Assembly: GCF_014195585.1 (NCBI RefSeq)
Contig: NZ_JACICA010000010.1
Span: forward strand, 1 to 64,000
Direction: 5' to 3'
Origin: Alloprevotella rava
GTDB taxonomy: Bacteria > Bacteroidota > Bacteroidia > Bacteroidales > Bacteroidaceae
Length of the DNA: 64,000 bases
The notes under the pieces are model-generated. The model ran no database searches, had not been told where the DNA came from, and saw nothing but the letters and a program-made list of their open reading frames with translations. The translations under genes were made by a program, and so were the position numbers. This document shows, piece after piece, positions 16,898-24,342 of the stretch. Position 1 is the first letter of the stretch; every line of letters starts with the position of its first letter.

Positions 16898-19513
16898 TTA
16901 TTTTTTCTTTTTGTCGGTTGTCTTCTTATCTTTCGAAGAGGAGGTTGTAGAAGTTTTCGACTTAGTTGTCGTTTCCTTCGATTGATTTGTTTTGCCTTTT
17001 GGATTTGCAGTCTGCTCCTTTGTCTTTGCCGTATTGTCTTTCGGCTTCAACGCTTGCTCCTTAGGCTTATTTTTCTTGTTCTTATCCTTGGAAGAGCTGT
17101 CGGGCTGATTCTTCTCTTTGGGCTTAACAATAGCCTCTTTTTTTTCTTTCTTATTGCTTTGTTCCTTCTTGGGGGCAGATGGCGTAGGCTTCTCTGTAGG
17201 AGAAATCGGTTTCTTCACAGAGGAAGACGTTGTAGCAGGCGTTTGTTCTGTTTGACTAGAGCGTTGCACACTGTCTTGTTCACTCTGTTCTTGCTGAGCG
17301 TGCAGCTCATCGAGCTTACGCAGACTATCAATCTGCGCCACATTATCCTTTTCATCACCCAGTACTAGAGAAATGGTTTCGCCCTTCTTGAAATTATAAC
17401 CAGGAAGCAGACTTTGACCAGTTACACGCCCCACTCCAACAACACGCACTTTCAAGCCCATTTGCTCCAAGCGGAAGAGGGCATCGCGCAAACCATAGCC
17501 GCGCAGGTCAGGGATAGCGTTGGAAGCTGTTACTGTGCGGTCGAGCGCAACACCATCATGCAGCGTATTAGAAGTACCCCATACTATACTTTCATTTTCT
17601 CTGGCAAAACTATTACGCGCCTTCACTTTCAGCTCATCCAACACGTGCTGGGCGGCAACAATATCGCCAGAACATACAACGGGGGAAGCTACATTGTTTG
17701 TATCGCGCGCGGTTCTATAGTCGGACTTACGGTCGAGCGCCATCACACTTTCAGCCACTCGTTTAAAGACAGGGCAACAATCGATAGCTCCACCTGCAAC
17801 GCCATCCTTATTCACACAAACAATCATGGAATACTTAGGATTCTCAAAGGGGAAGAAACCGGCAAAAGAAACGAGATAAGCCGTTGTTCTTCCGTTGGAT
17901 GTCCAGACCTGTGCCGTACCCGTTTTTCCAGCTATAGACACAAGCTTTGATGCAGCTTTCTTACCCACACCGAGCGTCACAACTTCGCGCAAACAGGTTT
18001 GCACATCACGCACCGCCTCGTCTTTGGCCATGTGCTCTCGCTGCACAATGGGCTCAAAAGTTTGTACGGGTTCGCCATTATTAAGAATCGCTTTCACAAA
18101 ACGCGGCCTCATCATCTTACCATTGTTGGCAATACCATTATAGAAAGCCAGGGTGGAGATGGGGGGAATTTGCGTTACATAGCCGATACTCATCCAAGGG
18201 AGGTCAGTCTTTGCCCAATACTCTCCTTTCTGCCTCGGCCCTACGATGCGCGGTTTGGCATAGCCAGGAATAGGCAGGTGCAGGTCATCGCCCACGCCCG
18301 TATTCATAATACCGTCTACAAACTTCTCTGGCTGGTTGCGATAGAACTTATCAATAAAATAACTCACACCAACATTGGAGGAGTATTGGATACACTGACG
18401 CGCCACCATACTGCCGTATCCGCCAGAGCGCCAGTTGTGGTCTTTCATCTTACGACCATACATCTCAACAACGCCTCCTCCCACATAAACGGGGTCATTG
18501 ATATGGAGGTAGCCATCATTGAACGCCACGAGAAAGGACATCGGCTTAAATACAGAACCTGGCTCCATGAGGTTACTAACGGCTTTGTTCTGTATCTCCA
18601 TAAATGAGCCGTCGCCAAGTTGCGTCAAACTACTAATGGCTTTCACATCGCCCGTGGCTACTTCCATCAAGATGCAAACGCCAAAATGCACTTTGCCGTT
18701 ATTTTGTGCTTTGATATGCTTGAGCTGGTCGCGAAGAGCTGTTTCACAAATATCCTGCATGTGCACATTGAGTGTGGTTTGCACATCATAGCCGTTTTGA
18801 GCTGGCTGATCCACAATACTCAAATAGCGATCGAGCACTTTCTGTCGATGATAACGCCCTGGAACTCCGCGCAAAGTCTTATCAAAATAAAGTTCCAAAC
18901 CACTGCGCGCCGAATCTTTCCCTTTATAAAGGTCGCCCACTGTGCGAATGGCCAGATTTCCATAAGGATTCTTACGTGTCTCAATTTTTTCTACATGAAA
19001 ACCGCCGTAATAATCTGGCTTACAGAATACGGGTAATTGCTTCACACGACGATATTCGATATAAGAAACACGACGTTTCAGCACAGGCCAATTCATGCGC
19101 TGTTTTTCTCGCCCTTCCGCCAGATGTTTTTTCATCTTAGCAGGCTCTACATCGGGAAAAATTTCGTGTAAGCCTTGACAAATTTCATCAATGTGATTCT
19201 GCAGTAATGTATCTCGACGAAACTGGTCTTTGATGCGGCGTGCCGAATCCTTTTCGGACGACATAAAGTCGAAAAACATCTTATATTCTGGAATAGAAGC
19301 CGCAAGGAGCTCCCCATTGTCAGAGAGAATATCACCACGCGTAGGACGCAGCACTTTATTTTCCTTCCTAAAACGTTCTGCTACAGCCATCCAATAGGGC
19401 TTCTTGACGGTCATGATATAAGTGGCCTTACCTATAATAAGCAGACCTACCAACGTCAGAATAATGGCTATCGCGGAATAACGCGGAATCACTTTATCTT
19501 TTGGAAAATTCAT
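16898..19513 (-). CDS. ftsI: Class B penicillin-binding protein with PASTA domain and Lys-rich tail
   Basis: An 871-residue septal transpeptidase. One N-terminal membrane helix (residues about 12-32) is followed by the PBP dimerisation domain and the transpeptidase domain, with the active-site Ser in GSVFKPMS (Ser about 320), SSNVG as SxN, and KTGTAQVW near 528. A single PASTA domain follows (about 664-720, AIPDLRGYGLRDALFRLEQM). The last 150 residues are a low-complexity tail of Lys, Ser, Thr, Glu and Pro ending in a run of Lys. Class B PBPs of this size usually end near 700 residues, so the tail is unusual. The ATG overlaps the FtsL stop as ATGA, indicating coupled translation. Confidence 0.93.
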   Translation of the reverse strand: MNFPKDKVIPRYSAIAIILTLVGLLIIGKATYIMTVKKPYWMAVAERFRKENKVLRPTRGDILSDNGELLAASIPEYKMFFDFMSSEKDSARRIKDQFRRDTLLQNHIDEICQGLHEIFPDVEPAKMKKHLAEGREKQRMNWPVLKRRVSYIEYRRVKQLPVFCKPDYYGGFHVEKIETRKNPYGNLAIRTVGDLYKGKDSARSGLELYFDKTLRGVPGRYHRQKVLDRYLSIVDQPAQNGYDVQTTLNVHMQDICETALRDQLKHIKAQNNGKVHFGVCILMEVATGDVKAISSLTQLGDGSFMEIQNKAVSNLMEPGSVFKPMSFLVAFNDGYLHINDPVYVGGGVVEMYGRKMKDHNWRSGGYGSMVARQCIQYSSNVGVSYFIDKFYRNQPEKFVDGIMNTGVGDDLHLPIPGYAKPRIVGPRQKGEYWAKTDLPWMSIGYVTQIPPISTLAFYNGIANNGKMMRPRFVKAILNNGEPVQTFEPIVQREHMAKDEAVRDVQTCLREVVTLGVGKKAASKLVSIAGKTGTAQVWTSNGRTTAYLVSFAGFFPFENPKYSMIVCVNKDGVAGGAIDCCPVFKRVAESVMALDRKSDYRTARDTNNVASPVVCSGDIVAAQHVLDELKVKARNSFARENESIVWGTSNTLHDGVALDRTVTASNAIPDLRGYGLRDALFRLEQMGLKVRVVGVGRVTGQSLLPGYNFKKGETISLVLGDEKDNVAQIDSLRKLDELHAQQEQSEQDSVQRSSQTEQTPATTSSSVKKPISPTEKPTPSAPKKEQSNKKEKKEAIVKPKEKNQPDSSSKDKNKKNKPKEQALKPKDNTAKTKEQTANPKGKTNQSKETTTKSKTSTTSSSKDKKTTDKKKK

Positions 19514-19998
19514 TGTGCTGTGTCCTCTCCTGTTACGGGCAAGGAATAGATGGGATCAGTAGATACTTTTAGAGTAGTGTCAGAGAGATGCTCTTCGACA
19601 ACACTTGGACGTGTCAATTCTTTGAGCTGACTGGAGATGGTCAGTGCCTTGTAGCGGCGATCAAGCAAGGTGTCTTCCAGTTTGGTAGATTCAATCATCT
19701 CTTTTTGACAGGCATAACGATTGCTAATATAGAAGATACACATCACCACAATCAGCACGATAAACCAAAACTGACGGCGAAACCAGCCACTGGCTAAAAT
19801 ATCACCGCCCAACACTGTGCGCAACGACACATTGGTGTGCTCATCGTCTTTCTCAGAAGTGAGGGTACGCAAAACTTTGCGCGCTTCAACATCAGCAGCA
19901 CGATCTTCTTTCTCTTCGCGTTGTTTTCTTTCTTCGCGAAGCGTTTCAGCATCGAGGCTTTGTTCTTTTTTCTGCTGCATGTCTTTATCGTTAGACAT
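19510..19998 (-). CDS. ftsL: FtsL-like cell division protein
   Basis: A 162-residue bitopic protein. A charged cytoplasmic part of about 85 residues rich in Glu, Lys and Arg (DAETLREERKQREEKEDRA) is followed by one membrane helix (FWFIVLIVVMCIFYISN) and a periplasmic coiled-coil-like segment (KLEDTLLDRRYKALTISSQL). Its place between rsmH and ftsI and this topology identify it as the FtsL-type septal scaffold despite weak sequence conservation. I start it at the ATG 19996-19998 (MSNDKDMQQKK); earlier in-frame starts would read into an unrelated upstream stretch. The stop overlaps the ftsI start. Confidence 0.8.
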   Translation of the reverse strand: MSNDKDMQQKKEQSLDAETLREERKQREEKEDRAADVEARKVLRTLTSEKDDEHTNVSLRTVLGGDILASGWFRRQFWFIVLIVVMCIFYISNRYACQKEMIESTKLEDTLLDRRYKALTISSQLKELTRPSVVEEHLSDTTLKVSTDPIYSLPVTGEDTAQ

Positions 19999-20079
19999 AG
20001 ATTTTTCGTTTTTTATGAGAGAATAGTACGGTGTAGAAAAGTTGAGTAGAGCTAACAAGAAATCAGTTTTTTCGCTTTT

Positions 20080-21006
20080 TTACTCCAGTTCCACTTTTTC
20101 AGCTATTCTCAATTTAGCACTACGGCTGCGGGGATTGCGCTCTTGCTCGTCAGTATCGGGGATGATAACTTTATTATTGACGGGACGAAGAGGAGAAAGG
20201 CGATTACCAAAGAAATCCTCTTCCACCTTTCCTTCGGCATTGCCCGAGCGCATATAGTTCTTCACCATACGATCTTCCAACGAGTGGTACGTCAACACCA
20301 CAAGACGACCGCCGGGGTTAAGGCAACTGATAGCTGCATCCAGCATTTCGTGGAGAGCTTCCATCTCGTGGTTCACCTCGATGCGCAGTGCTTGAAACAC
20401 TTTTGCCAAATCTTTTTTCTCACGATTGATTCCAATGAGTGGACGCACCAGTGTGATAAGATCATTCACAGTGACTATGGGATGGTCCGCCCTACTCTTT
20501 GCTATGGCATTGGCCAAGCGGCGACCATTTTTCAGTTCGCCATACAGCCAGAACAGGCGAGCAAGTTCTTCTTCCGAATAGCGATTACAAATATCGGCAG
20601 CTGTCATTCCGTCGCGCCCATTCATACGCATATCGAGCGGAGCATCGAAGCGAAACGAAAAACCGCGGGATTCATCATCGAAATGATGAGAAGAAACGCC
20701 CAAATCGGCCAACAAACCATCAATGCCCTCCACGCCATAATAGCGCATCCAATTACGAAGATAGCGGAAATTACTACGAACGAAAGTAAACTTTTGCTCA
20801 TCCGCAGGGATATTTTGCTCGGCATCCGCATCTTGGTCGAAACCATACAAATGACCTTTAGGACCCAGCCGGCTGAGAATCTCGCGACTGTGTCCACCGC
20901 CACCAAAAGTAACATCTACATAGATGCCTTCGGGGCTGATTTGAAGTCCGTCAACACTCTCTTTTAAGAGAACAGGGACATGATATCCAGGAGCCGTAAC
21001 TATCAT
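20080..21006 (-). CDS. rsmH: 16S rRNA m4C1402 methyltransferase
   Basis: A 308-residue SAM-dependent methyltransferase (formerly MraW). It starts MIVTAPGYHVPVLLKESVDG; motif I is YVDVTFGGGGHSREIL. The substrate regions DGLLADLGVSSHHFDD, GFSFRFDAPLDMRM and VVLTYHSLEDRMVKNYMR all match the family. It N4-methylates C1402 in the ribosomal P site. The start at 21004-21006 overlaps the mraZ stop as ATGA, which settles the start against longer in-frame extensions. Downstream, ftsL follows after an 81-bp gap. Confidence 0.96.
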   Translation of the reverse strand: MIVTAPGYHVPVLLKESVDGLQISPEGIYVDVTFGGGGHSREILSRLGPKGHLYGFDQDADAEQNIPADEQKFTFVRSNFRYLRNWMRYYGVEGIDGLLADLGVSSHHFDDESRGFSFRFDAPLDMRMNGRDGMTAADICNRYSEEELARLFWLYGELKNGRRLANAIAKSRADHPIVTVNDLITLVRPLIGINREKKDLAKVFQALRIEVNHEMEALHEMLDAAISCLNPGGRLVVLTYHSLEDRMVKNYMRSGNAEGKVEEDFFGNRLSPLRPVNNKVIIPDTDEQERNPRSRSAKLRIAEKVELE

Positions 21007-21455
21007 AGCGGTGTAGACATTAATTGCTGTAAAGACTCTGTGAAATTGTCCGCACTGAGAAACGGCTCGACAGTGCGAGCAGCATCCCAAAGTTCGATGC
21101 GATCGTCAAGACCTAAAAAGACAGCTTTACGCTCTTCGCCCAGCAAAGCCTGAAAACGACGTGGCACAATGAAGCGCCCATTAGCATCGAGACTAAACAC
21201 CTCGACATCGCTCAGAAATTGCCGAAACAGCATTGCCTCTTTCGGATTCCAACGATTCAAACGATTGCGCAACTCAGCCACTTCTTGTTCCCAGGAGCTA
21301 TAGGGATAGATGACTAAGCAGGGCTGGTAAACATCCTGCTTGAGCACATAACGCTGCTCTCCCCCCTCGGCTTCGGCCTGACGGCGGAATTCGGCGGGAA
21401 AGAACAGACGCCCTTTTGCGTCCATCTTTGCCTGAATTTTCCCAGAGAATTGCAT
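21003..21455 (-). CDS. mraZ: Transcriptional regulator MraZ
   Basis: A 150-residue protein of two AbrB-like repeats: MQFSGKIQAKMDAKGRLFFP at residues 1-20 and VFSLDANGRFIVPRRFQAL in the second half. The D-x-K/N-GR turn, the DNA-contacting hallmark of MraZ, is present in both. MraZ is the conserved first gene of the division and cell wall cluster and represses its own operon by binding TGGG-type direct repeats. The ATG at 21453-21455 was chosen because homology starts there and the promoter lies just upstream. Two matching boxes overlap that promoter (see 21475-21506). Confidence 0.95.
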   Translation of the reverse strand: MQFSGKIQAKMDAKGRLFFPAEFRRQAEAEGGEQRYVLKQDVYQPCLVIYPYSSWEQEVAELRNRLNRWNPKEAMLFRQFLSDVEVFSLDANGRFIVPRRFQALLGEERKAVFLGLDDRIELWDAARTVEPFLSADNFTESLQQLMSTPL

Positions 21456-21474
21456 GACTGAATGAATCTTTCCG

Positions 21475-21506
21475 CAAAAGTAAGGACTTTTCCCCACATT
21501 TCCCCA
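21475..21506 (-). promoter_or_regulatory. dcw promoter overlapped by two MraZ boxes
   Basis: On the minus strand TGGGG occurs twice (21502-21506 and 21492-21496), separated by exactly five bases, giving the 10-bp period known for MraZ operators. Nine bases downstream is TACTTTTG (21475-21482), a TAnnTTTG -7 box, so the boxes occupy the spacer and the -33 position. The ATG is 20 bp further on. The arrangement predicts direct autorepression by occlusion. Confidence 0.7.
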
Positions 21507-21660
21507 CTTTATCTTAAAAAATCTTTTATCAAGCTAATAATTAAAATCTTAGCCTCTCACCATTAAAGCCCTACTTTTCAATATAGAGGCTACAAAATCA
21601 CTAAAAAAGGTAAAGAAGAAGTGTATGCTCATTGTTCAGGTTCCTCATCGTGCATGCCAC

Positions 21661-21740
21661 TACAATAAGGGTGCGAGCTGACAGAATAAGGCTGTCAGCT
21701 GATAGCCTCTTATTGTATTCTCAAACGCAATAAGGATACG
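21661..21740 (+). repeat. CAATAAGG palindromic repeat, copy B
   Basis: TACAATAAGG and CTTATTGTA close an outer arm. Inside, AGCTGACA pairs with TGTCAGCT around a loop that contains another AATAAGG. A separate CGCAATAAGGATA follows after eight bases. Only the CAATAAGG module is present. It lies about 90 bp beyond the terminator of the threonine dehydrogenase gene and 155 bp upstream of the MraZ boxes. The rest of this 390-bp gap holds no gene. Confidence 0.85.
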
Positions 21741-21827
21741 GACAACAACAAATGTACAAGAGGACACAACAAGAGATGATGCTTCTGAAGCTTTTTAGGA
21801 GGCGCTATGAAAAGAGAAAGCACAGAA

Positions 21828-21859
21828 AAGCCTCCTTACTTTTGAAGGTAAGGAGGCTT
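21828..21859 (-). terminator. Terminator of threonine dehydrogenase gene
   Basis: AAGCCTCCTTAC pairs perfectly with GTAAGGAGGCTT around an eight-nt loop, 28 bp after the stop on the minus strand, followed by a T-rich stretch. Confidence 0.8.
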
Positions 21860-21887
21860 ATTATGGGGAGATTCCCAAAGGAGTCTT

Positions 21888-22844
21888 TTATTTGAGAAGA
21901 CGAGCAGAGAGTTTCTCCAGCATATCCTGCGTCATCGAATCGAGATCGAAAGAGGGGTTCCAATCCCACTCTGTGCGCGCAGCTGAATCGTCGAGGCTGT
22001 TGGGCCAGCTATTGGCAATACTCTGCTTGAGCGGATCTACATTGTACTCTATCTCAAACGCCGGACGATACTTCTTGATTGCTGCAAAAATCTCTTCGGG
22101 TGCGAAACTCATTGAGGCAATATTGAAGCCGTTGTAGTGGACAAGGCGACTGCCATCAGCTTCCATCAACTGAACGCAGGCGTTGAGGGCATCGGGCATG
22201 TACATCATGTCCATATAAGTGCCTTGTGCGATGGGACAAACAAACTTCTCGCCGCGCACAGCACTGTAGTAGATATCAACGGCATAGTCGGTAGTGCCAC
22301 CTCCTGGAGGAGTCACGTTGGAAATCAAGCCCGGGAAGCGAACGCTGCGGGTTTCGATGCCATACTTGCGATGGTAGTAGTCGCTGAGCAATTCAGTAGT
22401 AACTTTACTCACGCCGTAGATGGTGCGCGGACGTTGAATAGTATCCTGCGGAGTTTGATCTGCAGGAGTTTCAGGGCCGAAGCTACCAATAGAACTAGGA
22501 GTGAAGACGAAGCAGTTGTGCTGACGCGCCACTTCGAGCACCTTTATGAGACCATCGATACCGATATGCCACGCCAAGAGGGGCTTGTGTTCAGCCACAA
22601 CAGAGAGCAGAGCTGCAAGGTTATAGATCGCGTCGATGTTATACTTCGTCACGATGCGCTCAATGGCTTCTCCGTCCGTAACGTCGCAAACTTCGGCGGG
22701 GCCGCTTTCAGCCAGTTCGCCCTTAGGTTCTGCACCTACGATATAGCCAGCCACAACGTGGTCGTTGCCATAGATGCTACGCAACTTCATTGTGAGTTCT
22801 GAGCCAATTTGGCCCGTTGCTCCAATCACGAGAATATTCTTCAT
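21888..22844 (-). CDS. L-threonine 3-dehydrogenase, SDR type
   Basis: A 318-residue extended short-chain dehydrogenase/epimerase-fold protein with the NAD-binding motif GATGQIGSE at residues 8-16 and the catalytic YGVSK, with an upstream Ser in FTPSSIGSF. The region PGLISNVTPPGGGTTDYAVD is characteristic of the SDR-type threonine dehydrogenase group, which oxidises L-threonine to 2-amino-3-ketobutyrate. Its divergent neighbour encodes the next enzyme, 2-amino-3-ketobutyrate CoA ligase, which strongly supports this function over a generic sugar epimerase. Soluble, cytoplasmic, with its own terminator. Confidence 0.85.
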   Translation of the reverse strand: MKNILVIGATGQIGSELTMKLRSIYGNDHVVAGYIVGAEPKGELAESGPAEVCDVTDGEAIERIVTKYNIDAIYNLAALLSVVAEHKPLLAWHIGIDGLIKVLEVARQHNCFVFTPSSIGSFGPETPADQTPQDTIQRPRTIYGVSKVTTELLSDYYHRKYGIETRSVRFPGLISNVTPPGGGTTDYAVDIYYSAVRGEKFVCPIAQGTYMDMMYMPDALNACVQLMEADGSRLVHYNGFNIASMSFAPEEIFAAIKKYRPAFEIEYNVDPLKQSIANSWPNSLDDSAARTEWDWNPSFDLDSMTQDMLEKLSARLLK

Positions 22845-23053
22845 GATTACGAATACTTATATTTGGTTTGTTTGAGTTATATGTTTTCTAACAGAAAGAA
22901 GTATTACTACTTACATTTTGCCATGCAAAGGAAATCTTTTTTTCTGAAATTAGCAACTAAGCACTTGATAAATTCGGAAAAACTTATTTACTTTGTGTCG
23001 AAAATAGAAACACTGTTGGAACAAATCATCTAACATATAAATTCCAAATTACT

Positions 23054-24241
23054 ATGTACGGTAAACTTCAAGAACATCTGCAAAAGTCTTTGCAGAATCT
23101 TAAGGACGCTGGCCTCTACAAGACTGAACGTCTCATTGAAAGCCCGCAGGCAGCTGCTATTCAGGTGGGCGGAAAAGAAGTGCTCAACTTCTGCGCTAAC
23201 AACTATCTGGGTTTGAGCAATCATCCGCGTCTCATTCAGGCTGCAAAGGATATGATGGATCGCCGCGGCTACGGTATGTCTAGCGTGCGCTTCATCTGTG
23301 GTACGCAGGATGTTCACAAAGAACTCGAAGCTGCTATTAGCGACTTCTTCAAAACAGAAGACACTATCCTCTACGCTGCTTGCTTCGATGCTAACGGCGG
23401 ACTCTTTGGTAGTTTCCTCACGCAAGAGGACGCTATTATCTCCGACGCTCTCAACCACGCTTCCATCATTGACGGTGTGCGCCTCTGCAAGGCTGTGCGC
23501 TATCGCTACGCCAACGGCAATATGGAAGAATTGGAAAACTGCTTGAAAGAAGCTCAAGCTCAACGCTTCCGCATCATCTGCACCGATGGCGTATTCTCCA
23601 TGGACGGTAATGTAGCTCCGATGGATAAGATCTGCGACTTGGCTGAAAAGTATGACGCACTCGTTATGGTGGACGAAAGCCACTCGGCTGGCGTTGTGGG
23701 CAAAACGGGTCACGGCGTGAGCGAGTTCTACGACACTTACGGACGTGTAGACATCTACACAGGCACACTGGGCAAGAGCTTCGGTGGCGCTGTGGGTGGT
23801 TTCACTACGGGTCGTAAAGAAATCATTGATATGCTCCGCCAGAGCAGTCGTCCGTATCTTTTCTCCAACTCTATTCCTCCTTCAGTGGTAGGTGCAGGTA
23901 TTGAGACTTTCAAGATGCTCAAGGAGAGCAATGAGATTCACGACCACCTCGTGGAGAACGTCAACTACTTCCGCGACAAAATGCTCGCTGCAGGTTTCGA
24001 CATCAAGCCCACACAAAGTGCCATTTGTGCAGTGATGCTCTACGATGCTCCACTAAGCCAGAAATTTGCTGCTGCATTGCAGGAAGAAGGTATCTTCGTA
24101 ACGGGCTTCTTCTATCCCGTAGTGCCGAAGGGCGAAGCACGTATCCGCGTTCAGATTTCAGCGGGTCACACTCGCGAACAGCTCGACAAATGTATCAATG
24201 CTTTCATCAAAATTGGTAAAGAACTCAATGTGCTGAAATAA
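23054..24241 (+). CDS. kbl: 2-amino-3-ketobutyrate CoA ligase (glycine C-acetyltransferase)
   Basis: A 395-residue PLP enzyme of the alpha-oxoamine synthase family. Landmarks are NFCANNYLGLSNHPRL near residue 45, DESHSAGVVGKTGHG, and the PLP Lys in TGTLGKSFGGAVGG near residue 240. It converts 2-amino-3-ketobutyrate and CoA to glycine and acetyl-CoA, completing threonine breakdown begun by the divergent dehydrogenase. Length and motifs match KBL throughout. The codon usage is strongly biased, suggesting high expression. About 210 bp separate the two start codons, so the shared gap probably holds both promoters. A strong terminator follows. Confidence 0.94.
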   Translation: MYGKLQEHLQKSLQNLKDAGLYKTERLIESPQAAAIQVGGKEVLNFCANNYLGLSNHPRLIQAAKDMMDRRGYGMSSVRFICGTQDVHKELEAAISDFFKTEDTILYAACFDANGGLFGSFLTQEDAIISDALNHASIIDGVRLCKAVRYRYANGNMEELENCLKEAQAQRFRIICTDGVFSMDGNVAPMDKICDLAEKYDALVMVDESHSAGVVGKTGHGVSEFYDTYGRVDIYTGTLGKSFGGAVGGFTTGRKEIIDMLRQSSRPYLFSNSIPPSVVGAGIETFKMLKESNEIHDHLVENVNYFRDKMLAAGFDIKPTQSAICAVMLYDAPLSQKFAAALQEEGIFVTGFFYPVVPKGEARIRVQISAGHTREQLDKCINAFIKIGKELNVLK

Positions 24242-24285
24242 ACTGACCGACTGAGGTGCAAACGCATTCTCAAAATCCAAATAAC

Positions 24286-24319
24286 AAGGGCTGCCCCACA
24301 AGGAGCAGCCCTTATTTTT
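24286..24319 (+). terminator. Terminator between kbl and the M6 protease gene
   Basis: AAGGGCTGC pairs with GCAGCCCTT around a 10-nt loop and is followed by ATTTTTA on the plus strand. The genes are convergent and the gap is only 100 bp, so it probably serves both strands. Confidence 0.8.
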
Positions 24320-24342
24320 ACATCACCAAATTACATATGGCG

